NCBI RefSeq assembly: GCF_007786445.1
Contig: NZ_VNJI01000019.1
Span: 1 to 64,000, forward strand
DNA length: 64,000 nt
Reading direction: 5' to 3'
Origin: Paenibacillus cremeus
GTDB lineage: Bacteria; Bacillota; Bacilli; Paenibacillales; NBRC-103111
The notes beneath the pieces are model-generated. The model saw only the letters and a list, made by a program, of their open reading frames with translations, had not been told where the DNA came from and made no database searches. Shown piece after piece: positions 40,703-49,758 of this stretch; position 1 is the stretch's first letter, and the number at the start of each line of letters is the position of its first letter. The translations under genes and the position numbers were made by a program.

Positions 40703-41929
40703 TTACTCTTGCAAATCGATCAGGTAGACGTTCCCTTTCGTCCGCTCGTTGTGAGCATCCGATGTGAACAAAATGTAGCGGTCGTTGTGACTAAAAATCG
40801 GATGCGGGTGCACGTCCTGAACGGAGAAGCTGCTGTTGTGGCAGCAGAGGAACGTCATCTCCAGCTCACTCCGCTGCCAATCCATTCGGCACAAGTGGAT
40901 GCTGGTCTTATCAATAATGCCGTCGGTCACAAGCAGTGTATCGTCCGTGCTGGCCGTGAAATGCCCATAAGCCGTCATCTCCGGCAGAAAGCTCACCTCC
41001 GCGCACTTCCCGTCTCTTGTGTCCATGTACCCGACAAAGCTGACGACTTCGTCCTTGGAGCCTTCGTTTTGGTTCATCGCCGGATCGTTCGGCACGCCCC
41101 GCGTCCCGTGATAAATAACCGCTTGACCATCGCTGGTCCACATCTCGTGGCAGATCCAGAGCGAAGCTCCGCCATCCGATTGATCCCTCACCTTGCTGAT
41201 CGTCCCATGATCATACATCCAGATGCGCTGCTGCACCATTCCGCCTTCATGGTTAAACAACACGATATGCGGGTCGTTCGGATGAAACTGCACGTGTGTC
41301 ACCCAGCCCTGATGGGAAAAAGAATACAACGTCTCCCCATTCGTCGTATCGATAACAATTATGTAAGAGAGCATCTGCTCCTTTTTCACCTTATCGCGAA
41401 TCAGGCCGAATGGATTGCCTTCGCCAACCTCGAACGCGGGCGCATCGATATAGGGAATACATGCGTATCGGCCGTCACCGGACAAATGCGTAAACCCGGT
41501 CATCACGTGCTCCGGTAGAACGTAAATGGTGCGCTCCTCCAGCGTGTCCACGTCGAGCAGCCGAGCCTCGTCGCCTTGGATGTACAGCAGCTTCCCTGCT
41601 ACAGGGGCAAAGCTGGGACTCGCTTTCGCCAGCCCGCGATACGGGTTGCCGTCGTAATAGACGTAGCTCTGCATATAGCCGTCCCGGTTGTCGGTCAGCT
41701 GCACGGCGGCTCCGTCGTCCAGCGTCAGCTTGAACAAGTTGGGATTCCCCGTCCCCAGATCGCTGATATACAGAACGTGCCGGTTATCGGCGGTAAAGCT
41801 GTTGCTTGTAAAATAAAGATGGTGATGATTGCCCGCCAGCGACGTGAGTTGAGTGACCGTCCGACCGGTTTGTTCATCTTGGCGTTTCTTCAACTGGTGC
41901 TGAAGCACACTGCCTTTGATCAAATTCAT
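40703..41929 (-). CDS. Oligogalacturonate lyase-like beta-propeller protein (PL22 family)
   Basis: Seven-bladed propeller protein of about 408 residues. Repeats such as FTADNRHVLYISDLGTGNPN and HNDRYILFTSDAHNERTKGN mark the blades. The family's manganese-site signature is visible in WVTHVQFHP, FNHEGG and FSVQDVHPHPIFS. PL22 enzymes split short oligogalacturonides inside the cell, yielding unsaturated keto sugars. There is no signal peptide, which fits. The ATG follows GGGGAGAG. It lies downstream of a GH4 remnant and a sugar isomerase gene, forming what was probably a pectin-oligomer operon. Assignment to the family is good; activity is inferred. Confidence 0.85.
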   Translation of the reverse strand: MNLIKGSVLQHQLKKRQDEQTGRTVTQLTSLAGNHHHLYFTSNSFTADNRHVLYISDLGTGNPNLFKLTLDDGAAVQLTDNRDGYMQSYVYYDGNPYRGLAKASPSFAPVAGKLLYIQGDEARLLDVDTLEERTIYVLPEHVMTGFTHLSGDGRYACIPYIDAPAFEVGEGNPFGLIRDKVKKEQMLSYIIVIDTTNGETLYSFSHQGWVTHVQFHPNDPHIVLFNHEGGMVQQRIWMYDHGTISKVRDQSDGGASLWICHEMWTSDGQAVIYHGTRGVPNDPAMNQNEGSKDEVVSFVGYMDTRDGKCAEVSFLPEMTAYGHFTASTDDTLLVTDGIIDKTSIHLCRMDWQRSELEMTFLCCHNSSFSVQDVHPHPIFSHNDRYILFTSDAHNERTKGNVYLIDLQE

Positions 41930-41951
41930 GCGTAGCTCTCCCCTTCGCATC

Positions 41952-42519
41952 TTAGGTAAAAAATCGCGGCAGCCAGCTCCGGTTCGCCCGCAGCAGCCGA
42001 TCCGACAGCTCGCCCAGCTCGGAGAAATCGGCTAACCCGCTCAGCGGATCCAGGCTCAACGCTTCCAGTAGAAGCGATCGGCTGCCTTCCAGCGCCGCCT
42101 TGACTGTCAGCTCGTGCACATCGGCATGCAATCGGCACAGGCTCCCGATCACAATGACCTCCCGAGGCATGTTCGTTAGCTGCCCCCCGTTCGGGACGTT
42201 CACAATCGCTGTCGTCGCACCTCCAGTGATAACAGCTTTCATAATTTCGGTCATTTCCTCTCCGGACCGCTGCCATGAAGCCTCCTTGGCTCCACTCGCC
42301 AATTGACGGATATGGTCCAGCTGGCGCAGCTTGGTCAGTCGTCTGGCATCGACCGTCGTTTTCAGCACGCCGTACTTCATGCCGTACCCGTTTTGCAAAT
42401 TGCAAAGGCTCGGATAAAACTCGATCAAATGCCGGTCTCCGGCCAGCGGCAAGTCCAGTTCAAGGAATGGGCCGAAGTTCAGCCTCCAGCCATCGCATAT
42501 AACCCACACATCCAGAGCC
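41952..42519 (-). pseudogene. C-terminal remnant of a GH4 glycosidase (LplD-like)
   Basis: The readable frame resembles only the last third of a family 4 NAD-dependent glycosidase: PLAGDRHLIEFYPSLCN, YGVLKTTVDARR, VVNVPN-like IVNVPNGGQLTNMPREVIVI and a C-terminal helix region ending RANRSWLPRFFT. The N-terminal NAD-binding domain and catalytic residues are missing. The frame stays open upstream to 42572, but the first ~30 codons do not fit the family. An LplD-type galacturonidase next to an oligogalacturonate lyase would have made sense, so a once working gene has probably been truncated. Confidence 0.78.
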
Positions 42520-42660
42520 TCATCCATTACATCGACGACCATTATGGTAGCTATGAGCTGCGGCTTTAACAATTTGCAGCACTTCTACCGCATCTTCCTG
42601 CGGCAAGTAAATCAAACGCCTCTCCAGTACAGGAAGGGCCTGAGATAGGAAAACGCGTTG
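42520..42660 (-). pseudogene. C-terminal remnant of a Gfo/Idh/MocA oxidoreductase
   Basis: Directly after the isomerase stop, in another frame than the GH4 piece, about 45 codons read RVFLSQALPV followed by LERRLIYLPQEDAVEVLQIV and then KAAAHSYHNGRR to a TGA. This is typical of the last helix region of Gfo/Idh/MocA oxidoreductases. The rest of that gene is absent. With the GH4 tail beside it, at least one deletion removed most of two adjacent genes. Confidence 0.55.
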
Positions 42661-42667
42661 GCAGAAA

Positions 42668-43492
42668 CTAAAGTACGCTGATCAGCGATTTAATCGCATC
42701 AATCTGATCCCACCGAGTCTCTCCTTTGTCGGCGATGATCGAGAGCGGTACGTTGCAGCCTCGATCCTTCAGAATGCGCAGCATAATCGCGAGCTCATTG
42801 GCGTCCACGCTTCCGTCAGGAAGATAGTTCGGCTTGGCATGAATCGAATGAGCCATCGAAGCACCGTGGGAAATCCCGTTTGCCTTCTCGCTAGGCTGGA
42901 AATTGCCGAAGTCAATAATGGTCGGCACGATGCTGCCAACATTATTCATGATCGTGCTCCAACTGCTTAACGTCGCAGTCAGCGGCCTGAAGTTTTCCGT
43001 TACAACTCGTACTCCCCGCTCTGCCCCATAAAGGGCCAACTGCTTAAGTGCGCTGCAACTTCTCGCGATTGCTGCAGCATCGTCTGCCGGCTGCTCGCCG
43101 GCAACAACTCGCACCGCCGTTGCACCTGCCTTCGCAGCCGCCTCAATCCATCCGCATAAGTAGGCGATGTCCGATTCGCGGCGTATGTTATCGGGTGATG
43201 AAATATCCCCGTAGTCGACTAACAGTGTCAGGAAGCCGATGCTCGCCGACTCAAAAGAAGCTCGCAGCTCAGCCAAGTAGGAAGCGTCTGTCGAGGGAAT
43301 CTGAAAATGGCATACTTCCAAGTAACTCAACCCGTTCTGCTTCGCCTCCATCGGAAGATCGGTAAGCTCCAACTCCTGCGGCTTCCATTCTTCACGAATT
43401 TCCTGATTTTTCGTCTCCTCATTCCAGATCGTCCATCGCAACGGTCCCAATGACTGTCTCATGCTCCACGTGCTGATTGAAAAAGAAAACAT
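42668..43492 (-). CDS. Sugar phosphate isomerase/epimerase-like TIM-barrel protein
   Basis: Xylose-isomerase-like TIM barrel of about 274 residues. Family marks are the opening FSFSISTWSMRQ, ICHFQ-type block YLEVCHFQIPSTD, VVTENFRPL (metal Glu), TIIDFGNFQPSE (metal Asp) and HAKPNYLPDG. The ATG used follows AAGGATGG; an earlier start is possible but unlikely. It precedes the decayed Gfo/Idh and GH4 pieces and the PL22 gene on the same strand and was probably part of one operon handling uronic-acid oligomers. Exact substrate unknown. Confidence 0.88.
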   Translation of the reverse strand: MFSFSISTWSMRQSLGPLRWTIWNEETKNQEIREEWKPQELELTDLPMEAKQNGLSYLEVCHFQIPSTDASYLAELRASFESASIGFLTLLVDYGDISSPDNIRRESDIAYLCGWIEAAAKAGATAVRVVAGEQPADDAAAIARSCSALKQLALYGAERGVRVVTENFRPLTATLSSWSTIMNNVGSIVPTIIDFGNFQPSEKANGISHGASMAHSIHAKPNYLPDGSVDANELAIMLRILKDRGCNVPLSIIADKGETRWDQIDAIKSLISVL

Positions 43493-43544
43493 ATGCACAC
43501 CATCCTTTTTATTTGGGTATCGGAACAGCATGTTGCAGATTGGT

Positions 43545-44291
43545 CTAAGCTACCGTCAAGATGATGGGCTGATTCTTTGTAATAATTATGGTGTGCTCAT
43601 GTTGTGCCGCAAAGCCGCCGTTCGGTAAACATAAAGTCCACCCATCCGGCTGCTCGACGACATAATCGGCACCCGTTGATAAAAAAGGCTCAATAGTTAT
43701 GACTAAGCCCTCTTTCAATACACGTTTATCGTGCTTGTTATAAACAGGAAGAATCTCTGTTGGAGCCTCATGTAAGGATTTCCCAATGCCGTGACTGCAC
43801 AAATTCTCAATAACCTTATAGCCGCCTTTTTTAGCCTCGATTTCAATGATCCTTCCGATTTCGTTCAGTTTTACTCCATGCTTAAGTGAAGAGATCACTT
43901 TCATCATCGTATGGTGTGTGTATTCACATAGACGCATTAATGATGGGTTGAATGGAGGGATCGGAAAGGAATGTCCTGCATCCGCATAATAGCCTCCCAA
44001 TTCTGCCGAAACATCGATGTTTATTAAATCACCAGGCTGAATGATTCGATTTCCCGGTATTCCGTGAGCAACTTCATTGTTAATGCTAATACATGTGTTG
44101 CCCGGGAAGTTGTATGTTTTTTTAGGTGCCGGCACAGCCCCATGCCTCTTCAAAAACGTTCCGCCAATATCATCCAGTTCCCTTGTTGTAATACCGACAC
44201 GTGCGTTTCGTTTCATTTCACTAATCGTCAGTGCAACGATTTTGCCAATTTCCTTAAGAGCATCGATATCATTTTGAGATCCTACTGTCAT
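43545..44291 (-). CDS. map: Type I methionine aminopeptidase
   Basis: Metal-dependent aminopeptidase of 248 residues that removes the initiator Met. Metal and substrate ligands appear in order: NNEVAHGIPG (His), INIDVSAELGGYYAD (Asp, Asp), ENLCSHGIGKSLHE (His), VITIEPFLS (Glu) and AAQHEHTIIIT (Glu). The ATG lies eight bases after GGAG, three codons after a GTG. Its position among accessory genes, away from adk and infA, suggests it is an extra paralogue rather than the ribosomal-operon map (inference). Confidence 0.92.
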   Translation of the reverse strand: MTVGSQNDIDALKEIGKIVALTISEMKRNARVGITTRELDDIGGTFLKRHGAVPAPKKTYNFPGNTCISINNEVAHGIPGNRIIQPGDLINIDVSAELGGYYADAGHSFPIPPFNPSLMRLCEYTHHTMMKVISSLKHGVKLNEIGRIIEIEAKKGGYKVIENLCSHGIGKSLHEAPTEILPVYNKHDKRVLKEGLVITIEPFLSTGADYVVEQPDGWTLCLPNGGFAAQHEHTIIITKNQPIILTVA

Positions 44292-44393
44292 AAAATCCAC
44301 TCCATTTTCCAGATACGTTTATTGTACCACAAAGAAAGAAAATTCCTTTATGCTGCTGTTCCTTAATACGTCCCACATTTTATAAAACACCAA

Positions 44394-44432
44394 CAAAAAA
44401 GCAGCCTCGTCCCATCAAACGGATCGGCTGCT
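44394..44432 (-). terminator. Rho-independent terminator after the SRPBCC gene
   Basis: On the minus strand AAGCAGCC pairs with GGCTGCTT around a loop of about 19 bases with some internal pairing, followed by TTTTTG. It lies seven bases past the stop codon. Confidence 0.75.
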
Positions 44433-44438
44433 TCTTCC

Positions 44439-44870
44439 TTATTTCACCAAGGCGGCTCTAATGTTCACACCGTGCTCCAAGTACGCTTTTAAACAAGAAA
44501 GCATGTACACCCAGCCTTCTTTGTTGTCGATCAGAGCCCGTACTTGCTCCTCAGTTTGGATCGGGAAGCCCTCTTCGGTTATTTCAATCACCGTGCTAGC
44601 GTTCTCCACTTCGTTCAGCGTGATCGTTACCACATGTCCTTCCTCACCTTGTCCCCAACGGAAACCGATCTTCCGGTCCGCCTCGATCTCGAGAATCTGG
44701 ATATCCCCTTGAGCGTTATACTCCTCATATCTTAGTGTAATCGTCTTCCCTACTTCCCAGCGAGCCGAGCTCGAGGAGAACCAAAAATGACCGATTCGGG
44801 CTGGATCCACAAATGATTCAAACACTTCATGGGCGGGTTTAGAAATTCTCACTTTTGTAACGTTATTCAT
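44439..44870 (-). CDS. SRPBCC-domain protein
   Basis: Protein of 143 residues of the AHSA1-like SRPBCC group: opening VRISKPAHEVFESFVDPARI, strand FRWGQGEEGHVVTITLNEVE, and the final helix WVYMLSCLKAYLEHGVNI. It binds a hydrophobic ligand in related proteins; ligand unknown here. AAGGAG precedes the ATG. It follows a GyrI-like gene on the same strand with a 41-base gap and may share its transcript. It is a different branch from the SRPBCC gene paired with ArsR. Confidence 0.9.
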   Translation of the reverse strand: MNNVTKVRISKPAHEVFESFVDPARIGHFWFSSSSARWEVGKTITLRYEEYNAQGDIQILEIEADRKIGFRWGQGEEGHVVTITLNEVENASTVIEITEEGFPIQTEEQVRALIDNKEGWVYMLSCLKAYLEHGVNIRAALVK

Positions 44871-44911
44871 TAGTCTCTCTCCTTCGATTGGGTAAAGTCC
44901 ATTTTACCATA

Positions 44912-45355
44912 CTAGACCAGTTGAAAGTAAATCTCCGTCTCCAGCTTGGATTCATCTGCATTCCAATGCCCGTACACCTCCAGACTAGGCGCCTTCACCT
45001 GCTCCCCTGCCGCTTGGATGGCCGATTGGATACGCTCGTACGTTTGGCCCAATTGGCTGTACGGTCCGATATGCTTGCAGTAAGCATATTTCTCCAAGAC
45101 CACCTCACGCCTCTCCAACTGAGAGTCATCCTGTGGCGCATCAGTCAGCTCAATTCCGGCAAAAACCACCTGATCCAGGTCATAAACGACATGATTAATA
45201 CCTTTGTGGGACAGCCCTTTGCTCCGCACTTCCCCCCACAGCTTGTCCATCAGCTCAAACATCGTCGCACTGTAAGGTTTGCTCGGATCCTCATGCCTTT
45301 TCGAAAAGCCGTAGAGCGTAAATGTTTTGTTATGATCAAATACGAACGGTTCCAT
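44912..45355 (-). CDS. GyrI-like/AraC effector-binding-domain protein
   Basis: Stand-alone small-molecule-binding domain of about 147 residues. Recognisable blocks are VVFAGIELTD and EKYAYCKHIGPYSQLGQTYE, followed by LEVYGHWNAD and ETEIYFQLV. These match the GyrI-like fold found in SbmC and at the C-terminus of multidrug-sensing AraC regulators. There is no DNA-binding domain. I chose the ATG six bases after GAGGAG (MEPFVFDHN). A 17-base palindrome lies about 70 bases upstream and could control it. Confidence 0.85.
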   Translation of the reverse strand: MEPFVFDHNKTFTLYGFSKRHEDPSKPYSATMFELMDKLWGEVRSKGLSHKGINHVVYDLDQVVFAGIELTDAPQDDSQLERREVVLEKYAYCKHIGPYSQLGQTYERIQSAIQAAGEQVKAPSLEVYGHWNADESKLETEIYFQLV

Positions 45356-45425
45356 GGGCAGCAGCTCCTCATCCTGTTTATTGCACGCACACACAGCGCA
45401 AAACGGCTTCCATACGCAAAAGCGC

Positions 45426-45442
45426 ACGAAAACCGTTTTCGT
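45426..45442. promoter_or_regulatory. Perfect 17-base palindrome of unknown role
   Basis: ACGAAAACCGTTTTCGT has two perfect eight-base arms around one central base. It lies just past the end of the propeller-protein operon and before the GyrI-like gene. The arms resemble LacI-family half-sites, but the odd length is unusual for them. No T-run follows, so a terminator is unlikely. Confidence 0.45.
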
Positions 45443-45455
45443 TGCGGTTCAATCG

Positions 45456-47453
45456 TTAATTTCCACGTGCCGGGTAGTTAAACTCCCCGCGGTAGTTCGA
45501 GGCGTTATAGTGCGGATATTTCTCCGGCACCTTCACAGGCTCCACCGCAGCAGGTCGGTCCTGCGTGTAAATGTACATGCGGCGCTGGTCCCACACCACG
45601 ATTTCGTCGCGGCCGTCGCCGGTCAGATCGAGCACCTCCGCACATAGATCCGGATGGCCGTCCTCCGGGAACACGACAACGCGGCGTCCTTGGCCGTCCA
45701 CGAGTCCCCCATGCTGCACGTTGCCGTTCAGCAGCACAAGGTCGTTCCCATCCCCGGTCCAGTTGACCGGCGTCAGCAGGTTCCCGTTGCAAGTCGGCTC
45801 GAACTGGTGAATGATCCGGCCCTCTCCATCAAAAAAGTACACGATGCCCTGATTGCCCCAGAAGGTGGAGAGGCAAATTTCCAGCCCCGGCAGCTCCGGA
45901 CGGTAATTGCCGACGCTGATGCGCTGCGCGTGCCCGATCATCATCTTCGTGACGATATTTCCCTGCAGATCGGCGATGATAAAGCCCTCGTCACCCGAAG
46001 CAATCCCGATGAGCGCATCCTTGCGTGTCGGGTTCCAATGACCGATCAAGATTTCATCCGTATGGTCGGTTTCAACCGGCAGCGTGCAAAGCAAGGTGCC
46101 GTCATGGTCCACGAGATGGTAGCCGATGAACATCTCTTCCTTGCCGTCGCCGTCCCAATCAATCGTGTACGGGAAGTGGCCCGTAATGCCTTCTTGGAAG
46201 CTCCACAGCGGATTCAGCTCGTTATCGTACACCCAGACGCGGCTGTAGCGGTCCTTGATCAAGATATCGGTCGGCTTCGCCTTCCCGCTGAAGTTGGCGA
46301 TGCGAATAGCATCGACATTAATCCGGTCGAACGCGTACTTCTTGAACGGCACGCTGAATAGCGACTCATCAGGCTGCTCCGAACGCGGCGTCGGAATCGA
46401 CTTTTTGACCTCTCCCGTACGTCCATCCAAAATCATCAGCTCAAAGTTGCGCGCAACTACGACCTCGTCCACGCCATCAAAATCGACGTCACACACCTGA
46501 AACGGCAGGTCCGCTGACAGCAGCGTATGATCCAGCAGTGTGCTTGGCTCCCCAATCTGCCACAGCACTTCCCCGTCCAGATTAATCGCAGTAAGGCAGC
46601 TAATATGTGCATACGCGTCTTTGTGGCCTCGTTTTTGATGCTGGGCTAAGACAACGAACATTTCATCCGTACCTGTCAAATGTCCGAAGCGCACCTCGCG
46701 CGCGGTTCCGAAGTTTTTCAGGTCGATCGTCTTCCACAGCTTCGGCTGAGGATACGTGCTGCGCAGCATTTCAAGCTCCAGCTGATCGGACGTCTTCTCG
46801 TTAATCCAAGCGTCATGCTGCTTTTCGGTCATCGTGACCTCAACGTCGGTGAACTGCGCCGGCATCCGCGAGGTAAGGCCGATTTTGCCGTAAGCGTATT
46901 CATGATCCTCCGCCTGCAGCAGCTCGACCCCGTTCACATAGCCGCGAAGCGAAGCTCCCTCGCATACCGCCTTCAGCTCGTAATAGCTGTCGCAATCGCA
47001 AGCGTATTCAGCGGAAGCCAGCACCTGCACGTTATCTTGGTCCCGTTTGATCAGCTGCACCTTTCCGCCCTCGAAGCCGAGAAAATAGTAGCGCCGGCCA
47101 TGCTGGTATCGGAACATAATCCCGGTATGAGACTCCGTGTTAAGCATCCGAACTGTCGTTTCGAGCGTATAATCCCGCCAGCCCACCTCGCCTTTGACCA
47201 GCTGCGGCCATAGATGAGCCTTGATCGCGATTTGAGGACGCGTCTGCTCCATAAATTTGCGCCCGCGTTCCTCGGTCACGATCCATGTCGGACCAAGCCA
47301 CCCGTACCATACGACCGGATCATGCCAGCCGCCGTGAAAGCCTTGCGACGGATAGTAATGGTATTCGCCAATCGCGGAATGCTGCGGATCGTACGGAAAC
47401 GGTCCAATGGAGAACTGCCGGAATTGATCTTGAAGTACGGTTATCATGAACAC
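45456..47453 (-). CDS. Intracellular two-domain protein: jelly-roll domain plus beta-propeller, possible polysaccharide lyase
   Basis: Large protein of 665 residues. Roughly residues 60-230 form a concanavalin-like jelly roll (YTLETTVRMLNTESHTGIMF, YYFLGFEGGKVQL, LRGYVNGVEL). The remainder is a propeller with FG-GAP-type repeats rich in Asp (VCDVDFDGVDEVVVAR, IDWDGDGKEEMFIGYH, LDLTGDGRDEIVVW), which resemble the calcium-binding blades of PL11 rhamnogalacturonan lyases. No signal peptide, so cytoplasmic. I take the GTG six bases after AGGAG as start; an ATG two codons later is possible. It is the last gene of an importer operon. An enzymatic role on the imported oligosaccharide is likely, but the family cannot be fixed. 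Confidence 0.85.
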   Translation of the reverse strand: MFMITVLQDQFRQFSIGPFPYDPQHSAIGEYHYYPSQGFHGGWHDPVVWYGWLGPTWIVTEERGRKFMEQTRPQIAIKAHLWPQLVKGEVGWRDYTLETTVRMLNTESHTGIMFRYQHGRRYYFLGFEGGKVQLIKRDQDNVQVLASAEYACDCDSYYELKAVCEGASLRGYVNGVELLQAEDHEYAYGKIGLTSRMPAQFTDVEVTMTEKQHDAWINEKTSDQLELEMLRSTYPQPKLWKTIDLKNFGTAREVRFGHLTGTDEMFVVLAQHQKRGHKDAYAHISCLTAINLDGEVLWQIGEPSTLLDHTLLSADLPFQVCDVDFDGVDEVVVARNFELMILDGRTGEVKKSIPTPRSEQPDESLFSVPFKKYAFDRINVDAIRIANFSGKAKPTDILIKDRYSRVWVYDNELNPLWSFQEGITGHFPYTIDWDGDGKEEMFIGYHLVDHDGTLLCTLPVETDHTDEILIGHWNPTRKDALIGIASGDEGFIIADLQGNIVTKMMIGHAQRISVGNYRPELPGLEICLSTFWGNQGIVYFFDGEGRIIHQFEPTCNGNLLTPVNWTGDGNDLVLLNGNVQHGGLVDGQGRRVVVFPEDGHPDLCAEVLDLTGDGRDEIVVWDQRRMYIYTQDRPAAVEPVKVPEKYPHYNASNYRGEFNYPARGN

Positions 47454-47483
47454 TACTCACTCCTGCTTCTACGTGATTTGGTG

Positions 47484-48857
47484 TTATAGTCCGGCCATGA
47501 GCACAACATTATAGCCGACGGCGGTGATGCGCTGGGCACCTTTATAGAACGGGTGAGCGCACCGCTCCAGCAGTGTTTCGCTGTCCTTAGCGTTCGCGTC
47601 CGCCCAAATGCGGATCGTCCCGTCCGGGTAAAAACAAAGCAGCTGCTCGCCCGGTAGATCCATAAACTTGGACGCCATCGCCACCGTACCGCCTACATTC
47701 CCGATAGATTGACCGTGTCTATCAAACACTTCGCCATCGCCGTTCGGAACTCCTCTAACGAGCTCGTGATAACCGTCGCCATTCAGATCCACAGGGAAGG
47801 TGCGGTAAATACTGAATGGAAGCGGATACTCCTCACCAGAGAGCGCATCATACGTAAATTCATCCATATTTTGATGGAAGCGCCCGTCGGGACCGCACGT
47901 TTTGGATCCGATTCGGATCGCCATGACGACATGCCCTTGGTCATCCTTGATGCGGGCAGCCCATCCCATGTCGATGTGGCCGTGGTCTACATTCCCCCAT
48001 ACCCGCTGACCCTCGCCGTTAAACAGCACGACACGCGGCGTGGCCGTCGGATCGGATTCCCGGACGGTATAGATGTAGAGCTGGTTCGAATCCCGATCCC
48101 GAATCGGCTGGATAATGTCCGAGTGTCCCCTGTACACGTCGCGGTCCCCGCAGAACAGCTCGCGCCCCGTATCGACCTCGATGCCGCGTTCGCCCCACAG
48201 CACCTCATCAACGCCATCATTGTTGATGTCAACAACCGGCGTCATATGGCTCCCCCGGGCACCCGGATCGTCATTTGCAATATCATGTCTCCAGCGCATC
48301 GTCATATCTGCGTTCCAGCCTTGCAGGTGCATATTGTGGTAGGTCCCCTGCGCGGTCACCAGCACCGGCTCCCCATTGGCATAGCCGCCCAGAATGAAGT
48401 TGCGGAACTGCGGAGATAACGCCTGCCGTTCGCCATAATACGTCCATGGAAATTGCCCTAACGTTTCTCCTGTCGAGCCTTCAAGACGCTCCAATACGTA
48501 GCCTTTTAACGTAAGCGGGTGCTGGACAATTGTATTATTCACAAACCAAATTTCGTCCTCGCCATCGCCGTTCAAATCAAACGGGAACACCGGACAGAAC
48601 CAAATTCCTGGCACAACGCCCTTGCCCAGATCTTTTTTCCAAATCTGTTCCCCTTCCAGCGAATACAGCGCCAGCTTCAGCGTGTCAGTCGGAAAGAAAA
48701 ACATCTCATACGAGGGATCCACGTCAAAATCGGCGCAATAAACGACCAAGACGGCTTTTTTCCCCCCTTTAAGACGAACCGGAACCGCTCGCAGCATGCC
48801 AATGTCCTGACCTAACGAAAATTCCGTAACCACTTTCAGATCCACTTGTGCAGACAT
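47484..48857 (-). CDS. Intracellular FG-GAP-like beta-propeller protein
   Basis: Propeller protein of about 457 residues, encoded 30 bases before its larger relative. Asp-rich blade motifs are FPFDLNGDGEDEIWFVN, VVDINNDGVDEVLWG and FPVDLNGDGYHELVRG. A conserved-looking patch HGHIDMGWAARI resembles the histidine-containing segment of PL11 lyases. No signal peptide or jelly-roll domain. AAGGGAGAG precedes the ATG. The pair probably act together, or on two steps, in breakdown of the sugar brought in by the adjoining permeases. Annotation tools would likely call it hypothetical or a PL11-like protein. Confidence 0.83.
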   Translation of the reverse strand: MSAQVDLKVVTEFSLGQDIGMLRAVPVRLKGGKKAVLVVYCADFDVDPSYEMFFFPTDTLKLALYSLEGEQIWKKDLGKGVVPGIWFCPVFPFDLNGDGEDEIWFVNNTIVQHPLTLKGYVLERLEGSTGETLGQFPWTYYGERQALSPQFRNFILGGYANGEPVLVTAQGTYHNMHLQGWNADMTMRWRHDIANDDPGARGSHMTPVVDINNDGVDEVLWGERGIEVDTGRELFCGDRDVYRGHSDIIQPIRDRDSNQLYIYTVRESDPTATPRVVLFNGEGQRVWGNVDHGHIDMGWAARIKDDQGHVVMAIRIGSKTCGPDGRFHQNMDEFTYDALSGEEYPLPFSIYRTFPVDLNGDGYHELVRGVPNGDGEVFDRHGQSIGNVGGTVAMASKFMDLPGEQLLCFYPDGTIRIWADANAKDSETLLERCAHPFYKGAQRITAVGYNVVLMAGL

Positions 48858-48885
48858 GAGTACACTCTCCCTTGGCAAAGTTTAT

Positions 48886-49740
48886 TTATCCTTTTACCGC
48901 ACCTACCATAACGCCTTTTATAAAAAATTTTTGAATAAAAGGATAGACGATAATAATGGGCAGCGAAGCTAGAAAGATCGACGCAGCCCGCAGCGACAGC
49001 GAGGACACATCCTTCATGGCCGTCAAATCCCCAAGCTGGGTGGCCATATCCAGATGAATGACCATGTTTCTTAAGAAAATTTGCAGCACCTGCAATTCTT
49101 GCGAGTTAATATAAATGACCGCGTCCGTAAAGCTGTTCCAATGCGTGACCGCGATAAACAAACCGATGGTCATCACCGCAGGCAGGGATAGCGGCAGATA
49201 GATTCGCACAAATACGGTTAAATCGTTCGCTCCGTCCATTTTGGCGGATTCCTCGAGGCTGTCCGGCACATTTTCAAAAAACGTGCGCAGCAAAATCACG
49301 TTCCACGTACTGATGGCAGCGGGAATGACCAGCGCCCAGATCGTGTCGATCATTCCCGTCCCTTTCACTATGAGAAAAGTTGGGATGATCCCGCCGTGAA
49401 ACATCATAGTAATGATGATATAGAGCATGAATATTTTGCGGCCTGGCAGATAGGTTCTCGACAGCGCAAACGCCAAGCATAGCTGCAGCGCTAAATTGAT
49501 CACGATGCCGAGCAGCGTGCGGGTAACCGTGACGAGGAACGCATTGATAAACGTATTGTTTTGAAAAATCATACTGTACGCTTTCAGGTTGAAGCCCTTC
49601 GGATAAAGCAGCAGCTGGCCTTCACTGATCAGATTGGAATCGCTTACCGAAGCGCACATCACATAGTAGAACGGCAAAAAGGTCATCAGCGCAAACAGAA
49701 TCAGCAGCCCGCCAATCCACACATTAGAACGCAGTCGCAT
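48886..49740 (-). CDS. Carbohydrate ABC transporter permease, YtcP type
   Basis: Permease of 284 residues, six predicted membrane segments, EAA loop EESAKMDGANDLTVFV, C-terminal KGVMVGAVKG. The ATG lies eight bases after AGGAGG; a GTG two codons earlier is too close to the site. It is second in an operon of two permeases and two propeller proteins; the matching binding protein lies on the other strand beyond the regulator. Confidence 0.92.
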   Translation of the reverse strand: MRLRSNVWIGGLLILFALMTFLPFYYVMCASVSDSNLISEGQLLLYPKGFNLKAYSMIFQNNTFINAFLVTVTRTLLGIVINLALQLCLAFALSRTYLPGRKIFMLYIIITMMFHGGIIPTFLIVKGTGMIDTIWALVIPAAISTWNVILLRTFFENVPDSLEESAKMDGANDLTVFVRIYLPLSLPAVMTIGLFIAVTHWNSFTDAVIYINSQELQVLQIFLRNMVIHLDMATQLGDLTAMKDVSSLSLRAASIFLASLPIIIVYPFIQKFFIKGVMVGAVKG

Positions 49741-49758
49741 AGTCACATCCTCCTTTCC

